DNA of 64,000 nt from Pseudomonas frederiksbergensis (lineage in GTDB: Bacteria; Pseudomonadota; Gammaproteobacteria; Pseudomonadales; Pseudomonadaceae): positions 186,001 to 250,000 of the forward strand of contig NZ_JQGJ02000005.1 in the NCBI RefSeq assembly GCF_000802155.2, in the 5' to 3' direction. The notes below the pieces were generated by a model. It did no database searches and had not been told where the DNA came from. It was given only the letters and a program-made list of their open reading frames with translations. Every line of letters begins with the position of its first letter. Position 1 is the stretch's first letter. A program made the translations under genes and the position numbers. Shown here piece by piece: positions 43,148-50,797 of the stretch.

Positions 43148-43462
43148 ATGGCCAACATCGGCACCTTCACCGCAGACAAAGACGGCTTCACCGGCACGCT
43201 TCGCACCCTGACGCTCAACGTCAAGGTCAAGCTGATGCCCAACGATAAGGGGGACAACGAGAAGGCCCCGGACTTCCGCCTGCAGGCGGCCGGCCACGAC
43301 ATCGGCGCGGCGTGGAAGAAGATCAGCGAGGCCGGGCGGGAATACATCTCCGTGACCCTCGACGATCCTTCGTTCCCGGCCACGGTCTATGCCCGCCTGA
43401 TCGAAGGCGAAAACGGCACGCACGACCTGATCTGGTCGCGCAGCAAGCTCCAGGCGGCGTGA
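43148..43462 (+). CDS. DUF736 domain-containing protein
   Basis: 104 aa. [21 protein letters not shown] at the start, [19 protein letters not shown] and [20 protein letters not shown] are characteristic of DUF736, a small beta-barrel-like family found in conjugative elements of alpha-, beta- and gammaproteobacteria. AGGAGA upstream supports the start. Function unknown; conserved in Tn4371-type ICEs. Confidence 0.93.
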   Translation: MANIGTFTADKDGFTGTLRTLTLNVKVKLMPNDKGDNEKAPDFRLQAAGHDIGAAWKKISEAGREYISVTLDDPSFPATVYARLIEGENGTHDLIWSRSKLQAA

Positions 43463-43983
43463 CCGCCGCCGCGCCCCGCCCACGCGGCGGGGCGCAGTGC
43501 TGCTTTCGCGGCACTGTATGGAGGCAGCACCATCGCCTGGGCTGCGCCGTATCGAGTCGCTTCCGTATGCGTTGGGACTGAGGCTGCAAGAACGGCCGGG
43601 CGTGTCGGTGCGTCGCACCGCCGGGCTTTGCGGGCTGCGCCCCGTGCCGACTTCGCCGTCACGGCCATCCGGCTCCAATCCCTCACGCCTTCGCGCCTGC
43701 AGCACTGCGCGCTTCGCTTGCCCTCTGGGGGAAAGCCCGGAACGCTATCCCCGCCGGGCGTAGCTCGACGCCCCTGAATGCCCCGAACCGGTGGCGTTGA
43801 CCAGAAGCGATTGGGCAGGCCAAAGAAATCGGCCCCCTCAGGCATCATGTGGAACTTATTTACCTCCTTTGGCTTCCCTCGGAGGTTTGGCTCTTTCTAC
43901 GTCTCCATTAGACTTCTCGCAGCACGTAAGCTGCGCAAGTCTATTGGCATTCATTTGTAATTTTCCGTTGTGATGGGGGAGAT
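43463..43983. other. Gap between DUF736 and the interrupted DUF3800 gene
   Basis: 521 bases. Holds dispersed repeat copy B and an AT-rich promoter-like stretch from about 43845 that belongs to the DUF3800 insertion. No supported gene. Confidence 0.6.
43635..43796. repeat. Dispersed ICE repeat, copy B
   Basis: CTGCGCCCCGTGCCG, CGCCGTCACGGCCAT, GGCTCCAATCCCTCACGCC, GCGCTTCGCTTGCC, GCTATCCCCGCCG, CGACGCCCCTGAATGCC and CGAACCGG occur in the same order as copy A, with small differences. Confidence 0.75.
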
Positions 43984-44036
43984 ATGGATTTCTACATAGA
44001 CGAGAGTGGCAATACCGGGGATCTTGCGCGAACTAG

Positions 44037-45217
44037 GGAAGGTCTGCACAACCACCGCTGACGCGGCGGCTTGCGGCTGTTATTGCAGATGACGACACTT
44101 TTTTGCGTTCAAAGGGCAGATTCGGGGCGAATTGAGCGCCAGTCGCGGCCCCTTGGCCGTTTTTGGGCGCACTCATCCCTGCGCGCCCATATTCAAGAGT
44201 CGTTTGCGCACCATCCACAGGTTGGACAGCGCAAACAGCGTCATCAGATTGGCCGTGTTTTTGGCCAGCCCCCGGTACTTGACCTTGACGTAGCCGAACT
44301 GCCTCTTGATGACGCGAAACGGGTGTTCCACCTTGGCGCGGATGCTGGCTTTGGTCTTTTCCAACTGCTCCAGGATGGCGCCCATGGGCGTGCTCTTGTC
44401 CATGGCCTTTCGCTTGCCAGGCATCATGGCGATGTGCCATTTCACATCCGGGTGCTTGGCCTGAATTTCTTCGCGCTTTTCAACACCACGGTAGCCCGAA
44501 TCGGCAAAGACGTCGGTTTCTTGCCCGTGCAACAACGCGTGCGCCTGGGTGATGTCGTGTGCATTGGCCGCCGTGGTGGTCACGCTGTGCACCAGCCCCA
44601 AGTCGGCGTCCGAACCGATGTGCGCCTTCATGCCGTGGTGCCACTGGTTGCCCTTTTTGGTCTGGTGCATCTCAGGGTCGCGCGTGCCTGTGCTGTTCTT
44701 GGTCGAACTCGGCGCGGCAATCAACGTTGCATCCACGACCGTGCCTTGCTTGAGCAGCAAACCCTTGGCGGTGAGGGTGGCGTTGACGGTCGCCAAGATT
44801 TGCAAGCTCAGATCATGAGCTTCGAGCAAGTGGCGAAAACGCAAGATGGTGCTTTCGTCGGGAAGATGGTCCTCTCCCATGTCCAACCGGGCAAACTCCC
44901 GGAACATCGGCGTGTCGTACAAGGCCTCTTCCATGGCCGGGTCAGACAAGTTGAACCACTGCTGCAAAAAGTGAATGCGCAGCATCGTTTCCACAGCAAA
45001 CGGTGGACGCCCACCTTTGGCACCACGCGCCGGCGCGTGTGGCGCAATCAAGCCCACAAGCTCAGCCCAAGGCACGACCAGATTCATCTCGTCGAGGAAC
45101 TCGCGCTTGCGCGTTCTCTTGGTCTTGCGTTCAAATCCAGTGGTGCTCAGGCTCATCTGCTTCATGCTGTCACTGTCTCACATTCAGGGCTGCATGCGGA
45201 GGTTTTGCAGACCATCC
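44037..45217 (-). mobile_element. IS5-family insertion sequence (1181 bp)
   Basis: Terminal inverted repeats GGAAGGTCTGCACAACC (44037-44053) and, as complement of 45201-45217, GGATGGTCTGCAAAACC, match at 15 of 17 positions. A CTAG target duplication flanks it (44033-44036 and 45218-45221), fitting the YTAR target preference of IS5. One transposase gene fills the element on the minus strand. Confidence 0.93.
44173..45165 (-). CDS. IS5-family transposase
   Basis: 330 aa DDE transposase. N-terminal DUF772-like region (LRIHFLQQWFNLSDPAMEEALYD, FARLDMGEDHLPDESTILRFRHLLE), then DDE core with VVDATLIAAPSSTKN (first Asp), DVFADSGYRGVEKREE (second Asp) and VEHPFRVIKRQFGYVKVKYRG (Glu). Reading frame intact, so the IS is probably still mobile. 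It points against the interrupted DUF3800 gene. Confidence 0.95.
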   Translation of the reverse strand: MKQMSLSTTGFERKTKRTRKREFLDEMNLVVPWAELVGLIAPHAPARGAKGGRPPFAVETMLRIHFLQQWFNLSDPAMEEALYDTPMFREFARLDMGEDHLPDESTILRFRHLLEAHDLSLQILATVNATLTAKGLLLKQGTVVDATLIAAPSSTKNSTGTRDPEMHQTKKGNQWHHGMKAHIGSDADLGLVHSVTTTAANAHDITQAHALLHGQETDVFADSGYRGVEKREEIQAKHPDVKWHIAMMPGKRKAMDKSTPMGAILEQLEKTKASIRAKVEHPFRVIKRQFGYVKVKYRGLAKNTANLMTLFALSNLWMVRKRLLNMGAQG

Positions 45218-46284
45218 CTAGCGCAGCGCTTGATTTCGGTGGGCAAGCTGTTTTCAGTTTGGCAGCAGTGGGAATTTCTAATGAGAGCAGCCTTGTAGCA
45301 GAGCTTGCCGCCTTAAGGCAGAAGCACAAAATTCAGGCCAACGAACTTAAACTCAGCAAAATTCTGAGGCGCAAGCCTGACTTCGCTCTTGATGCCATCA
45401 ATCTCTTGGTGAAGAGCGACTTCCCATTCTTCATTGAGATTGTAGACAAAAAGTACCAACTGGCTGTAAGCATTACCAACGGCTTCATCTGGCCTCCGTA
45501 TTTCAATACTCCAGAATCACAAGATACCGTTTGGATGAAAAACATCTTTGCCGATTACATTTATTACCGAGTTCCCAGCGATGTGGTTTATGAGTTCGTT
45601 CAATGCATGAACAATCCATCAAATGAAAAGATTGGCACCTACTTCGATCTTCTCAAAGATTGTGTAAGCCAACATTCCCATGAAGTTGCGCAGGGCATCG
45701 CCTCGCAGGTGGAAGAAAGCAAAGATGACTTCCGCATCATGATTGAGAAAGAGGGAGACAAAGCCCATAGACGGTTCTTGCCTCTCCCGGACATCGGCAA
45801 GCGCGACCAAGAGATTTGGCTGCTTCCGAATTTCTCATCTTTCACCAACATTTATGCCAGAATGAATCTTTACTTGTCTGGGAGTTTGGAGGGATGTCGA
45901 ATTTTCCATGATGAGCAAGCCCACTTCGATGAAATCATCGCCGAAGCCAAATTCCAGGCTGAGAACGCTAAGGTAGACCCCGCACAATTCAAATTGCCTT
46001 ATTCAGACTATAACTTTCAGCAAATGGCTGATTTGTTTTTTAAGGCATCACCAGAAAGCACAGGAATTCAACTCTCCGATATAGTGGCGGGTCTATCAAT
46101 GCGCTGGTACCAAGCACATTTGCAAGAAGAAGGTGATACACAGGTTCTTGACGAGGCGGTCGATCTACTTTTGCATCACAGCGATAGAGATAGGGGGATA
46201 GGAATCAACGTAGTAGGCCCTCATAAAATGGCACACCAGCTATTTGGGGTGGCTGGGTACTGACCTCCCTCTGCGACTGCGACG

Positions 46285-46380
46285 CGGCGCGCTTCGCTTG
46301 CCTCCAGGGAAAGCCCTGCGGGCTATCCCCGCCGCGCGTGGCTTGGCGCCCCTGAACTCCCCGAACCGGCGGCGCCGGAT
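46285..46380. repeat. Dispersed ICE repeat, copy C
   Basis: GGCGCGCTTCGCTTGCCTCC, AAGCCCTGCGGGCTATCCCC, GCTTGGCGCCCCTGAA and CCGAACCGGCGGCGCCGGAT repeat the second half of copies A and B. It begins a few bases after the DUF3800 stop. Confidence 0.7.
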
Positions 46381-46395
46381 CGGCTGGGCCGTCGC

Positions 46396-46689
46396 CTACG
46401 GCTGGGCCGCTGCTGCGAGCTGGCTTTCAGCCTCGCTCATCAGCACCGCCGTGCTGCATTCGAGCGCGCCGGCGATCTTGAAGATGATCGCCAGCGTGGG
46501 CATGTGCTCGCCGCGCTCGATCTTGCCCATGTGGGAACGCTCGATCCCGGCCTGGTGCGCCAGCGATTCCTGCGCGATGCCGCGCTCCATCCGCAGCGCA
46601 CGCACCGCTGCGCCGAAGGCGTGAGCCAACTCGGCGTCATGGGTGGTGGAGCCGGCCGGTCGGCCGCGCTGGACGGTGCGCTTCTGCAT
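46396..46689 (-). CDS. XRE-family helix-turn-helix regulator
   Basis: 97 aa from the ATG at 46689; a TTG at 46716 is the only longer option. HTH region FGAAVRALRMERGIAQESLAHQAGIERSHMGKIERGEHMPTL (about residues 25-65) is a clear Cro/CI-type DNA-binding domain. No ribosome site stands out. It is divergent from the DUF2958 gene across 215 bp containing repeated AAATCCGC boxes, its likely target. Conserved position in Tn4371-like ICEs. Confidence 0.9.
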   Translation of the reverse strand: MQKRTVQRGRPAGSTTHDAELAHAFGAAVRALRMERGIAQESLAHQAGIERSHMGKIERGEHMPTLAIIFKIAGALECSTAVLMSEAESQLAAAAQP

Positions 46690-46784
46690 AGACAGAAGCG
46701 TCAATTCGCAGCACAATTAAAACCACGTTATCTTTAACTCATTCATACGATTCGATCCTTTTTTGTGGTTCTACGTTTTTACGG

Positions 46785-46884
46785 AAATCCGCTTTTGCGG
46801 CTTCCCACAAAAGCGCAAAGCCGCATCCGTGCATATCTCCAAATCCGCCGAGATGGCTTTACGCTTTCACGTTTCGGCGGATTT
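46785..46884. promoter_or_regulatory. AAATCCGC operator array and 11-bp inverted repeat
   Basis: AAATCCGC occurs at 46785-46792 and again inside AAATCCGCCGA (46841-46851), which is perfectly inverted at 46874-46884 (TCGGCGGATTT). Spacer of the inverted repeat is 22 bases. It ends 20 bases before the DUF2958 start and lies upstream of the divergent XRE gene, so it is a good operator candidate, or a 5' leader hairpin. Confidence 0.5.
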
Positions 46885-46904
46885 GTTCCAAGAAGGGGCC
46901 GCCC

Positions 46905-47252
46905 ATGAACCGACTCATCACCGAGGACGAGCGCAGGCAGTTGCTGGCCCACGGCCGGGCCCGTGCCGGTGGCGAGGCCATCGACCCGTTACCCGTCGTG
47001 CGGCTGTTCACCCCCGACGCGCACGCCATCTGGCTGCTGACCGCGCTCGATCCCGTTGATGCCGATACGGCCTTCGGCCTGATCGACCTGGGGATCGGTA
47101 TGCCTGAGCTGGGCACCGTGAAGCTGTCCGATCTGGAGTCCATCGTCGGGCCGCGCAAGCAGCCCGTGATGCGTGATCGGTATTTCCAGGCGGCACGCCC
47201 GCTGTCGGAATATCTGCGGCTGGCCCAGGAGAACGGTTCCGTCCTCGATTGA
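46905..47252 (+). CDS. DUF2958 domain-containing protein
   Basis: 115 aa. MNRLITEDERRQLLAHGRA, DPLPVVRLFTPDAHAIWLLTALDP, DTAFGLIDLGIGMPELGTV and LSEYLRLAQENG are the DUF2958 pattern, an uncharacterised family of plasmids and ICEs. GGGG-type ribosome site is close upstream. Starts the rightward region with DUF2285, HTH and RepA. Confidence 0.92.
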   Translation: MNRLITEDERRQLLAHGRARAGGEAIDPLPVVRLFTPDAHAIWLLTALDPVDADTAFGLIDLGIGMPELGTVKLSDLESIVGPRKQPVMRDRYFQAARPLSEYLRLAQENGSVLD

Positions 47253-47595
47253 GCGATTCGCCCTGCGGACAAGCGAGGCGTATTGAGACTATTTCCGTCT
47301 TACTCCAGACCTGTCCGGTCTGAATTCGCACTCTTGCACCAAAACCGTGCTGGCATGACCGAATCAGTCACGATCTCTGATGCGGGTTCGGGCACGGTGT
47401 TTTATGCCGCGCGACGTTTTGAGGTCAGGCGGCCGTCGCATTCGGACGGGATTCGCAATACACCGGAGCCAATCGGTCTTGACACCGCATGTTACAGCTT
47501 TGAATTGATGCAAATGATGGTTTTGATCTGGATGCGGTAGCTCCGTTTTGATCTGCCCGTGGCGGCGTTCCTGCGGTTCGACAGGAGCTTTCGCC
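47253..47595. other. Control gap before DUF2285
   Basis: 343 bases. Contains CAGACC-N5-GGTCTG (47306-47322) and a direct repeat GTTTTGATCTG at 47520-47530 and 47545-47555 (25 bp period, possible activator site) just before the next gene. An 85-codon frame at 47283-47540 has no ribosome site or family likeness and is not called. AGGAG of the next gene ends the gap. Confidence 0.5.
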
Positions 47596-48375
47596 ATGAT
47601 CCAGCCTCATCATGTTGCGCACTGGTATCCCACTGCCGCCTACCTCTACATCCTGTGGCTGGATGCGCTGGCGCTGGCCTGGGAGTACCTGCGCAGGCAT
47701 CCCGACTACCGGCTTGACTGGCTGCGCCACCATCGCCGGCCACAGGCCGCACAGCAGGCGGCGCATCGCTGGGGCTTGCGCCTGCTGGAAGACCCGGCGC
47801 TGGATGCGCGCGACGCGCATCCGGCCTGGCTGCCCGGCCATACGGCCGTGGTGCAGCTCCATCCCGATGCCGATCCACCGCCGGATGCGGCCGTCTTCGC
47901 GTTCTGGCGCATACCCGGACACAAGCAACTGCTGCACGACGGCAAGGGACTGACGCTGATCGCGCGCAGCCCCGGCCATTGCGCGCGCTTCGCGCTCGCT
48001 CCAAGCCTTGAAGACGGCATGGCGGTCGCACATGCCCATCGCGGCGGCGCTGCCGCGCCTGCCTGTGGTCATGTGCCCGTGCTGGATGCCGCCCTGGCCC
48101 ATGCCATGCCCAGGCCACCACCCGCTGCACTGCTGGAGCTGCATACCTTGCAGGCGCTCGACGCGACCCTGGCGGGCGCATCCTTGCGCGAGGTCGGCGA
48201 AGGGCTGTTCGGTGCCGACGCCGTGGCCGATTGGTACAGCGACGGCGGCCTGCGCTCCAAGGTGCGCCGCCTGGTGCGGCGCGGCGATGCGTTGATGCGC
48301 GGCGGCTATCGCCGCTTAGCACAGCTTTCACCGCTTGAGAAGGGTCGTTTTGAAGGCGACGCAAAACGACCCTGA
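47596..48375 (+). CDS. DUF2285 domain-containing protein (ICE regulator-like)
   Basis: 259 aa. N-terminal DUF6499-like start (HWYPTAAYLYILWLDALALAWEYLRRHPDYRLDW), middle RWGLRLLEDPALDARDAHPAW and C-terminal DUF2285 helix-turn-helix-like part (ALDATLAGASLREVGEGLFGADAVADW; RSKVRRLVRRGDALMRGGYRRL). Proteins of this kind regulate excision/transfer genes in several ICEs. AGGAG eight bases upstream fixes the start. A 12-bp inverted repeat lies over its last codons. Confidence 0.9.
   Translation: MIQPHHVAHWYPTAAYLYILWLDALALAWEYLRRHPDYRLDWLRHHRRPQAAQQAAHRWGLRLLEDPALDARDAHPAWLPGHTAVVQLHPDADPPPDAAVFAFWRIPGHKQLLHDGKGLTLIARSPGHCARFALAPSLEDGMAVAHAHRGGAAAPACGHVPVLDAALAHAMPRPPPAALLELHTLQALDATLAGASLREVGEGLFGADAVADWYSDGGLRSKVRRLVRRGDALMRGGYRRLAQLSPLEKGRFEGDAKRP
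48341..48373. repeat. 12-bp perfect inverted repeat at the end of the DUF2285 gene
   Basis: AGGGTCGTTTTG (48341-48352) and CAAAACGACCCT (48362-48373) around nine bases. It covers the final codons and touches the stop. No U-tract follows, so it may be an operator for the HTH/RepA genes rather than a terminator. Confidence 0.6.
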
Positions 48376-48458
48376 GCACGCGGGCCGCGTTTTCTGAGAC
48401 TGCCTCCATCCGGTTGCGCTGTGTGGCCGGAGCTTTGAAAGCTATGGAGGTGTTCACC

Positions 48459-48740
48459 ATGCGTCCTGCTCCCTTGCGGCCTGCCGCTACTGTCTCGACT
48501 CCCGCTGCGCAGCCGCAGCGCTATCTCACCAACGACGAAGCCGCCGACTACCTGCGCCTGTCGCCGCGCACGCTGGAGAAGCAGCGCGTGATCGGCGGCG
48601 GCCCCAAGTTTCGCAAGTTCGGCCGGCGCGTCATGTACGCCGTGGCCGACCTCGATGCCTGGGCGGCCGACCGCAGCTTCGAGACGACCTCCGATCCCGA
48701 ATACGCCGAGCACCACTCGGCCGACAGTCGTGCGCGCTGA
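48459..48740 (+). CDS. Helix-turn-helix, excisionase-like protein
   Basis: 93 aa. A Pro/Ala-rich leader is followed by a MerR-like winged HTH: QRYLTNDEAADYLRLSPRTLEKQRVIGGGPKFRKFGRRVMYAVADLDAWAADR. GGAGG eight bases upstream of the ATG. Proteins like this act as recombination directionality factors or as small regulators in Tn4371-type ICEs, where it always precedes repA. Confidence 0.9.
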   Translation: MRPAPLRPAATVSTPAAQPQRYLTNDEAADYLRLSPRTLEKQRVIGGGPKFRKFGRRVMYAVADLDAWAADRSFETTSDPEYAEHHSADSRAR

Positions 48741-48766
48741 TCGGCGGCGCGCGGCAGGCCATCGCC

Positions 48767-49624
48767 ATGTCCAGCACTGCGCTGCCCATGCGGCAGCGGC
48801 CGTTGCAAGAACGCGAACAGCTCGACCTGTTCCGCGCCTTGCCGGGCGACATGGCGCCGCGCGACAGCCAGGACTTGATGGCCTATCCGTTCTTCTCGCT
48901 CGGCAAGTCCAAGCGGGTCAAGCCCATCGACTTCCGTGCAGGCAACGTGACGATCCGCGTGGAGGGCACGCAGGAACACGGCATCGCCACGATCTGGGAT
49001 TCGGACGTGCTGATATGGGCGGCCTCGCAGATCGTGGAGGCGAAGGACGCGGGCCTGCGGCCCTCACGGCTGATGCGCGCCACGCCCTACGAGATCCTGC
49101 GCTTCATCGGGCGCGGCAAGTCGCTGCGCGACTACCAGCGCCTCAAAGCCGCGCTGGATCGCTTGCAATCAACCACGGTGGCCACGTCCATCCGCGAGAC
49201 GAGCGGACGACGCTTGCATCGGTTTTCGTGGATCAACGAATGGAAGGAACTGGCCGATGCCAGCGGCACGCCGCTGGGCATCGAGCTGATCCTGCCGGAC
49301 TGGTTCTATGCCGGCGTGCTCGACGCCGCCCTGGTGCTGACCATCGACCCGGCGTATTTCCGGCTCACGGGCGGCATCGAGCGCTGGCTGTACCGGCTGG
49401 TGCGCAAGCACGGCGGCAAGCAGGAATACGGCTGGCAGTTCGACTTTCGCTACCTGCACCAGAAATCGGGCAGTACCGCCAAGCCCTACGACTTCGCCTG
49501 CGACCTGCGCGCGCTGGTCGCGCGGCAGTCGCTGCCCGGCTACGTCCTGGGCATCGAGCGAATGCCGGACAACGGCATGGAGCTGCTGACCTTCCGGCCC
49601 GTGCCGCATACGGCACGGGGATAA
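48767..49624 (+). CDS. repA: Plasmid-type replication initiator RepA
   Basis: 285 aa. Replication initiator protein A family: LMAYPFFSLGKSKRVKPIDF, VEGTQEHGIATIWDSDVLIWAASQI, RATPYEILRFIGRGKSLRDYQRLKAALDRL, LHRFSWINEW and LPDWFYAGVLD...LTIDPAYFRLTGGIERWLYRLVRKHGG. It follows the HTH gene by 26 bp. The iteron and AT-rich region begins 24 bp after its stop, so replication from this point is plausible during the excised stage. Confidence 0.93.
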   Translation: MSSTALPMRQRPLQEREQLDLFRALPGDMAPRDSQDLMAYPFFSLGKSKRVKPIDFRAGNVTIRVEGTQEHGIATIWDSDVLIWAASQIVEAKDAGLRPSRLMRATPYEILRFIGRGKSLRDYQRLKAALDRLQSTTVATSIRETSGRRLHRFSWINEWKELADASGTPLGIELILPDWFYAGVLDAALVLTIDPAYFRLTGGIERWLYRLVRKHGGKQEYGWQFDFRYLHQKSGSTAKPYDFACDLRALVARQSLPGYVLGIERMPDNGMELLTFRPVPHTARG

Positions 49625-49648
49625 CTTCGGAAAAGCCTGTGGATGGTG

Positions 49649-49712
49649 TCGTGCTATCAGGCGTGCGGGGTATCGTGCTATCAGGCGTGGGACTATCGTG
49701 CTATCAGGCGTG
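49649..49712 (+). repeat. Three 17-bp iterons (origin-like)
   Basis: TCGTGCTATCAGGCGTG occurs identically at 49649-49665, 49673-49689 and 49696-49712, with starts 24 and 23 bases apart, i.e. about two helical turns. Position right after repA and before an AT-rich block is the arrangement of iteron-controlled plasmid origins. A DnaA-box-like TGTGGATGG (two mismatches) lies at 49638-49646. Confidence 0.85.
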
Positions 49713-49754
49713 CAGATCGGCCGCAAACCCGCGCCAGCGCTGGGTTTCCTCGCC

Positions 49755-49799
49755 CTCTAACTTCCCTAACTTAATTTCTCTAACTTTTAGTAGGGAAAC
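49755..49799 (+). other. AT-rich repeat block, possible DNA-unwinding element
   Basis: CTAACTT is repeated at 49757, 49766 and 49780 in a locally AT-rich stretch in otherwise GC-rich DNA. With the iterons it looks like the opening region of an oriV. It could also be a partition site for the ParA encoded next. Confidence 0.6.
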
Positions 49800-49877
49800 G
49801 CCGCTGCGGTGGACAACCACCACGCGGCCGCAAACGCAGCGGCAACAGCCGGGCTTTCCAACGCGGAGGGCCAGGCC

Positions 49878-50516
49878 ATGATCGTCGCTCTGCTCAACCA
49901 GAAAGGCGGCGTGGGCAAGACCACGCTCGCCACGCACATCGCCGGCGAACTGGCGATGCGCGGCCAGCACGTCGTGCTACTGGACGCCGACCCGCAGGGT
50001 TCATCGCTGGACTGGACGCAGCGCAGAAGCCAGCAAGGCTTGCCACGGCTGTTCGGCGCCGTGGGCCTCGCACGCGAAACGCTGCACCAAGAGGCGCCAG
50101 AACTCGCCAGGCGGGCCGATCACGTCGTCATCGACGGGCCGCCGCGCATCGCCGCCTTGGCGCGCTCCGCGCTGCTGGCGGCCGAGCGCGTGCTGATCCC
50201 GGTGCAGCCCAGCCCTTACGACCTGTGGGCCAGCGCCGAGATGGTGGCGCTGATCCGCGAGGCGCAGGTGTTCCGGCCTGCGCTGCGCGCGGCCTTCGTC
50301 ATCAACCGGCGCGTCAGCACCACCGTGATCGGACGCGAAGCACGCCAGGCGCTCGCAGACCAGCCGCTTCCTGCGCTGCGCTCGGAAGTGCATCAACGCA
50401 TCGTGTTCGCCGACAGCGTGGCCGCTGGCCGGCTTACACGCGAGACGGCGCCGGACAGCGCGGCCGCGCGTGAAATCACTGCGCTGGTAGACGAACTGCT
50501 GCGGTGGCCGTCATGA
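49878..50516 (+). CDS. parA: ParA-type partition ATPase
   Basis: 212 aa. Deviant Walker A KGGVGKTT at residues 11-18, VVLLDADPQGSSLDW (Walker A prime) and HVVIDGPPRIAALARSAL. Short ParA without N-terminal HTH (ParA Ib-like). GGAGG nine bases before the ATG at 49878; upstream extension to 49809 overlaps the AT-rich block. First gene of a chain of ATGA-linked genes leading to the relaxase. Confidence 0.93.
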   Translation: MIVALLNQKGGVGKTTLATHIAGELAMRGQHVVLLDADPQGSSLDWTQRRSQQGLPRLFGAVGLARETLHQEAPELARRADHVVIDGPPRIAALARSALLAAERVLIPVQPSPYDLWASAEMVALIREAQVFRPALRAAFVINRRVSTTVIGREARQALADQPLPALRSEVHQRIVFADSVAAGRLTRETAPDSAAAREITALVDELLRWPS

Positions 50517-50797
50517 CAGAGAAGCCATCACCGAACAGCAAGCGCACGGCCAAGCGCGTCGGCATCGGCGCGCGTCCGCCCGCGAATCCGCATGCCGAGG
50601 CGTGGATTCGCCAGGGCGACGCGGATGCGCTGGGCAAGGGCGACCTCTACACCGCCCGCCTGACTCTCGACATCACGTCCGCGATGCGGGCGCGCATCAA
50701 GGTGTCGGCCTTCACGCAAGGCGTGACCGTGGCCGACCTGCTGCGCGGCCTGCTGGAACGGGAGTTTCCAGAGCAACGTAGGGAGAACGCACCATGA
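50513..50797 (+). CDS. Small ParA-linked protein (possible ribbon-helix-helix)
   Basis: 94 aa. A basic N-terminus (KPSPNSKRTAKRVGIG) is followed by DLYTARLTLDITSAMRARIKVSAFTQGVTVADLLRGLLEREF, which has the strand-helix-helix look of RHH DNA-binding partners such as ParG-like proteins. Starts within the parA stop (ATGA) and ends within the next start (ATGA). Likely the DNA-binding partner of ParA; inference from position and shape. Confidence 0.8.
   Translation: MTEKPSPNSKRTAKRVGIGARPPANPHAEAWIRQGDADALGKGDLYTARLTLDITSAMRARIKVSAFTQGVTVADLLRGLLEREFPEQRRENAP

Larger units (their letters stand above)
43984..46263 (+). pseudogene. DUF3800 family gene split by an IS element
   Basis: The 5' piece (MDFYIDESGNTGDLAR, 43984-44036) has the Asp-Glu start of DUF3800 nuclease-like proteins. 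Deleting the IS plus one target copy joins it in frame to 45222-46263, giving a 364-codon protein running through QAVFSLAAVGI, DFPFFIEIVDKKYQ, GCRIFHDEQAHFDEI and STGIQLSDIVAGLS. That continuous reading proves the IS boundaries. As it stands translation would stop after 25 residues inside the IS. DUF3800 proteins have an RNase H-like fold and occur near mobile elements and defence genes. AT-richer than its surroundings. Confidence 0.88.

Noticed and set aside
42436..43248. 270-codon frame running into DUF736
   Set aside because: Covers dispersed repeat copy A and is read out of frame over DUF736; no start signal.
43984..45221. Continuous long plus-strand gene from 44071 to 46263
   Set aside because: The first part is read through the IS antisense to its transposase; only 45222-46263 belongs to the DUF3800 gene.
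47283..47540. 85-codon frame before the DUF2285 gene
   Set aside because: No ribosome site, no family pattern, and it overlaps palindromic and direct-repeat control elements.
49649..49712. CRISPR array
   Set aside because: Three 17-bp repeats with 6-7 bp gaps are too short and close for CRISPR; iterons fit. No other array-like repeats were seen in the window.
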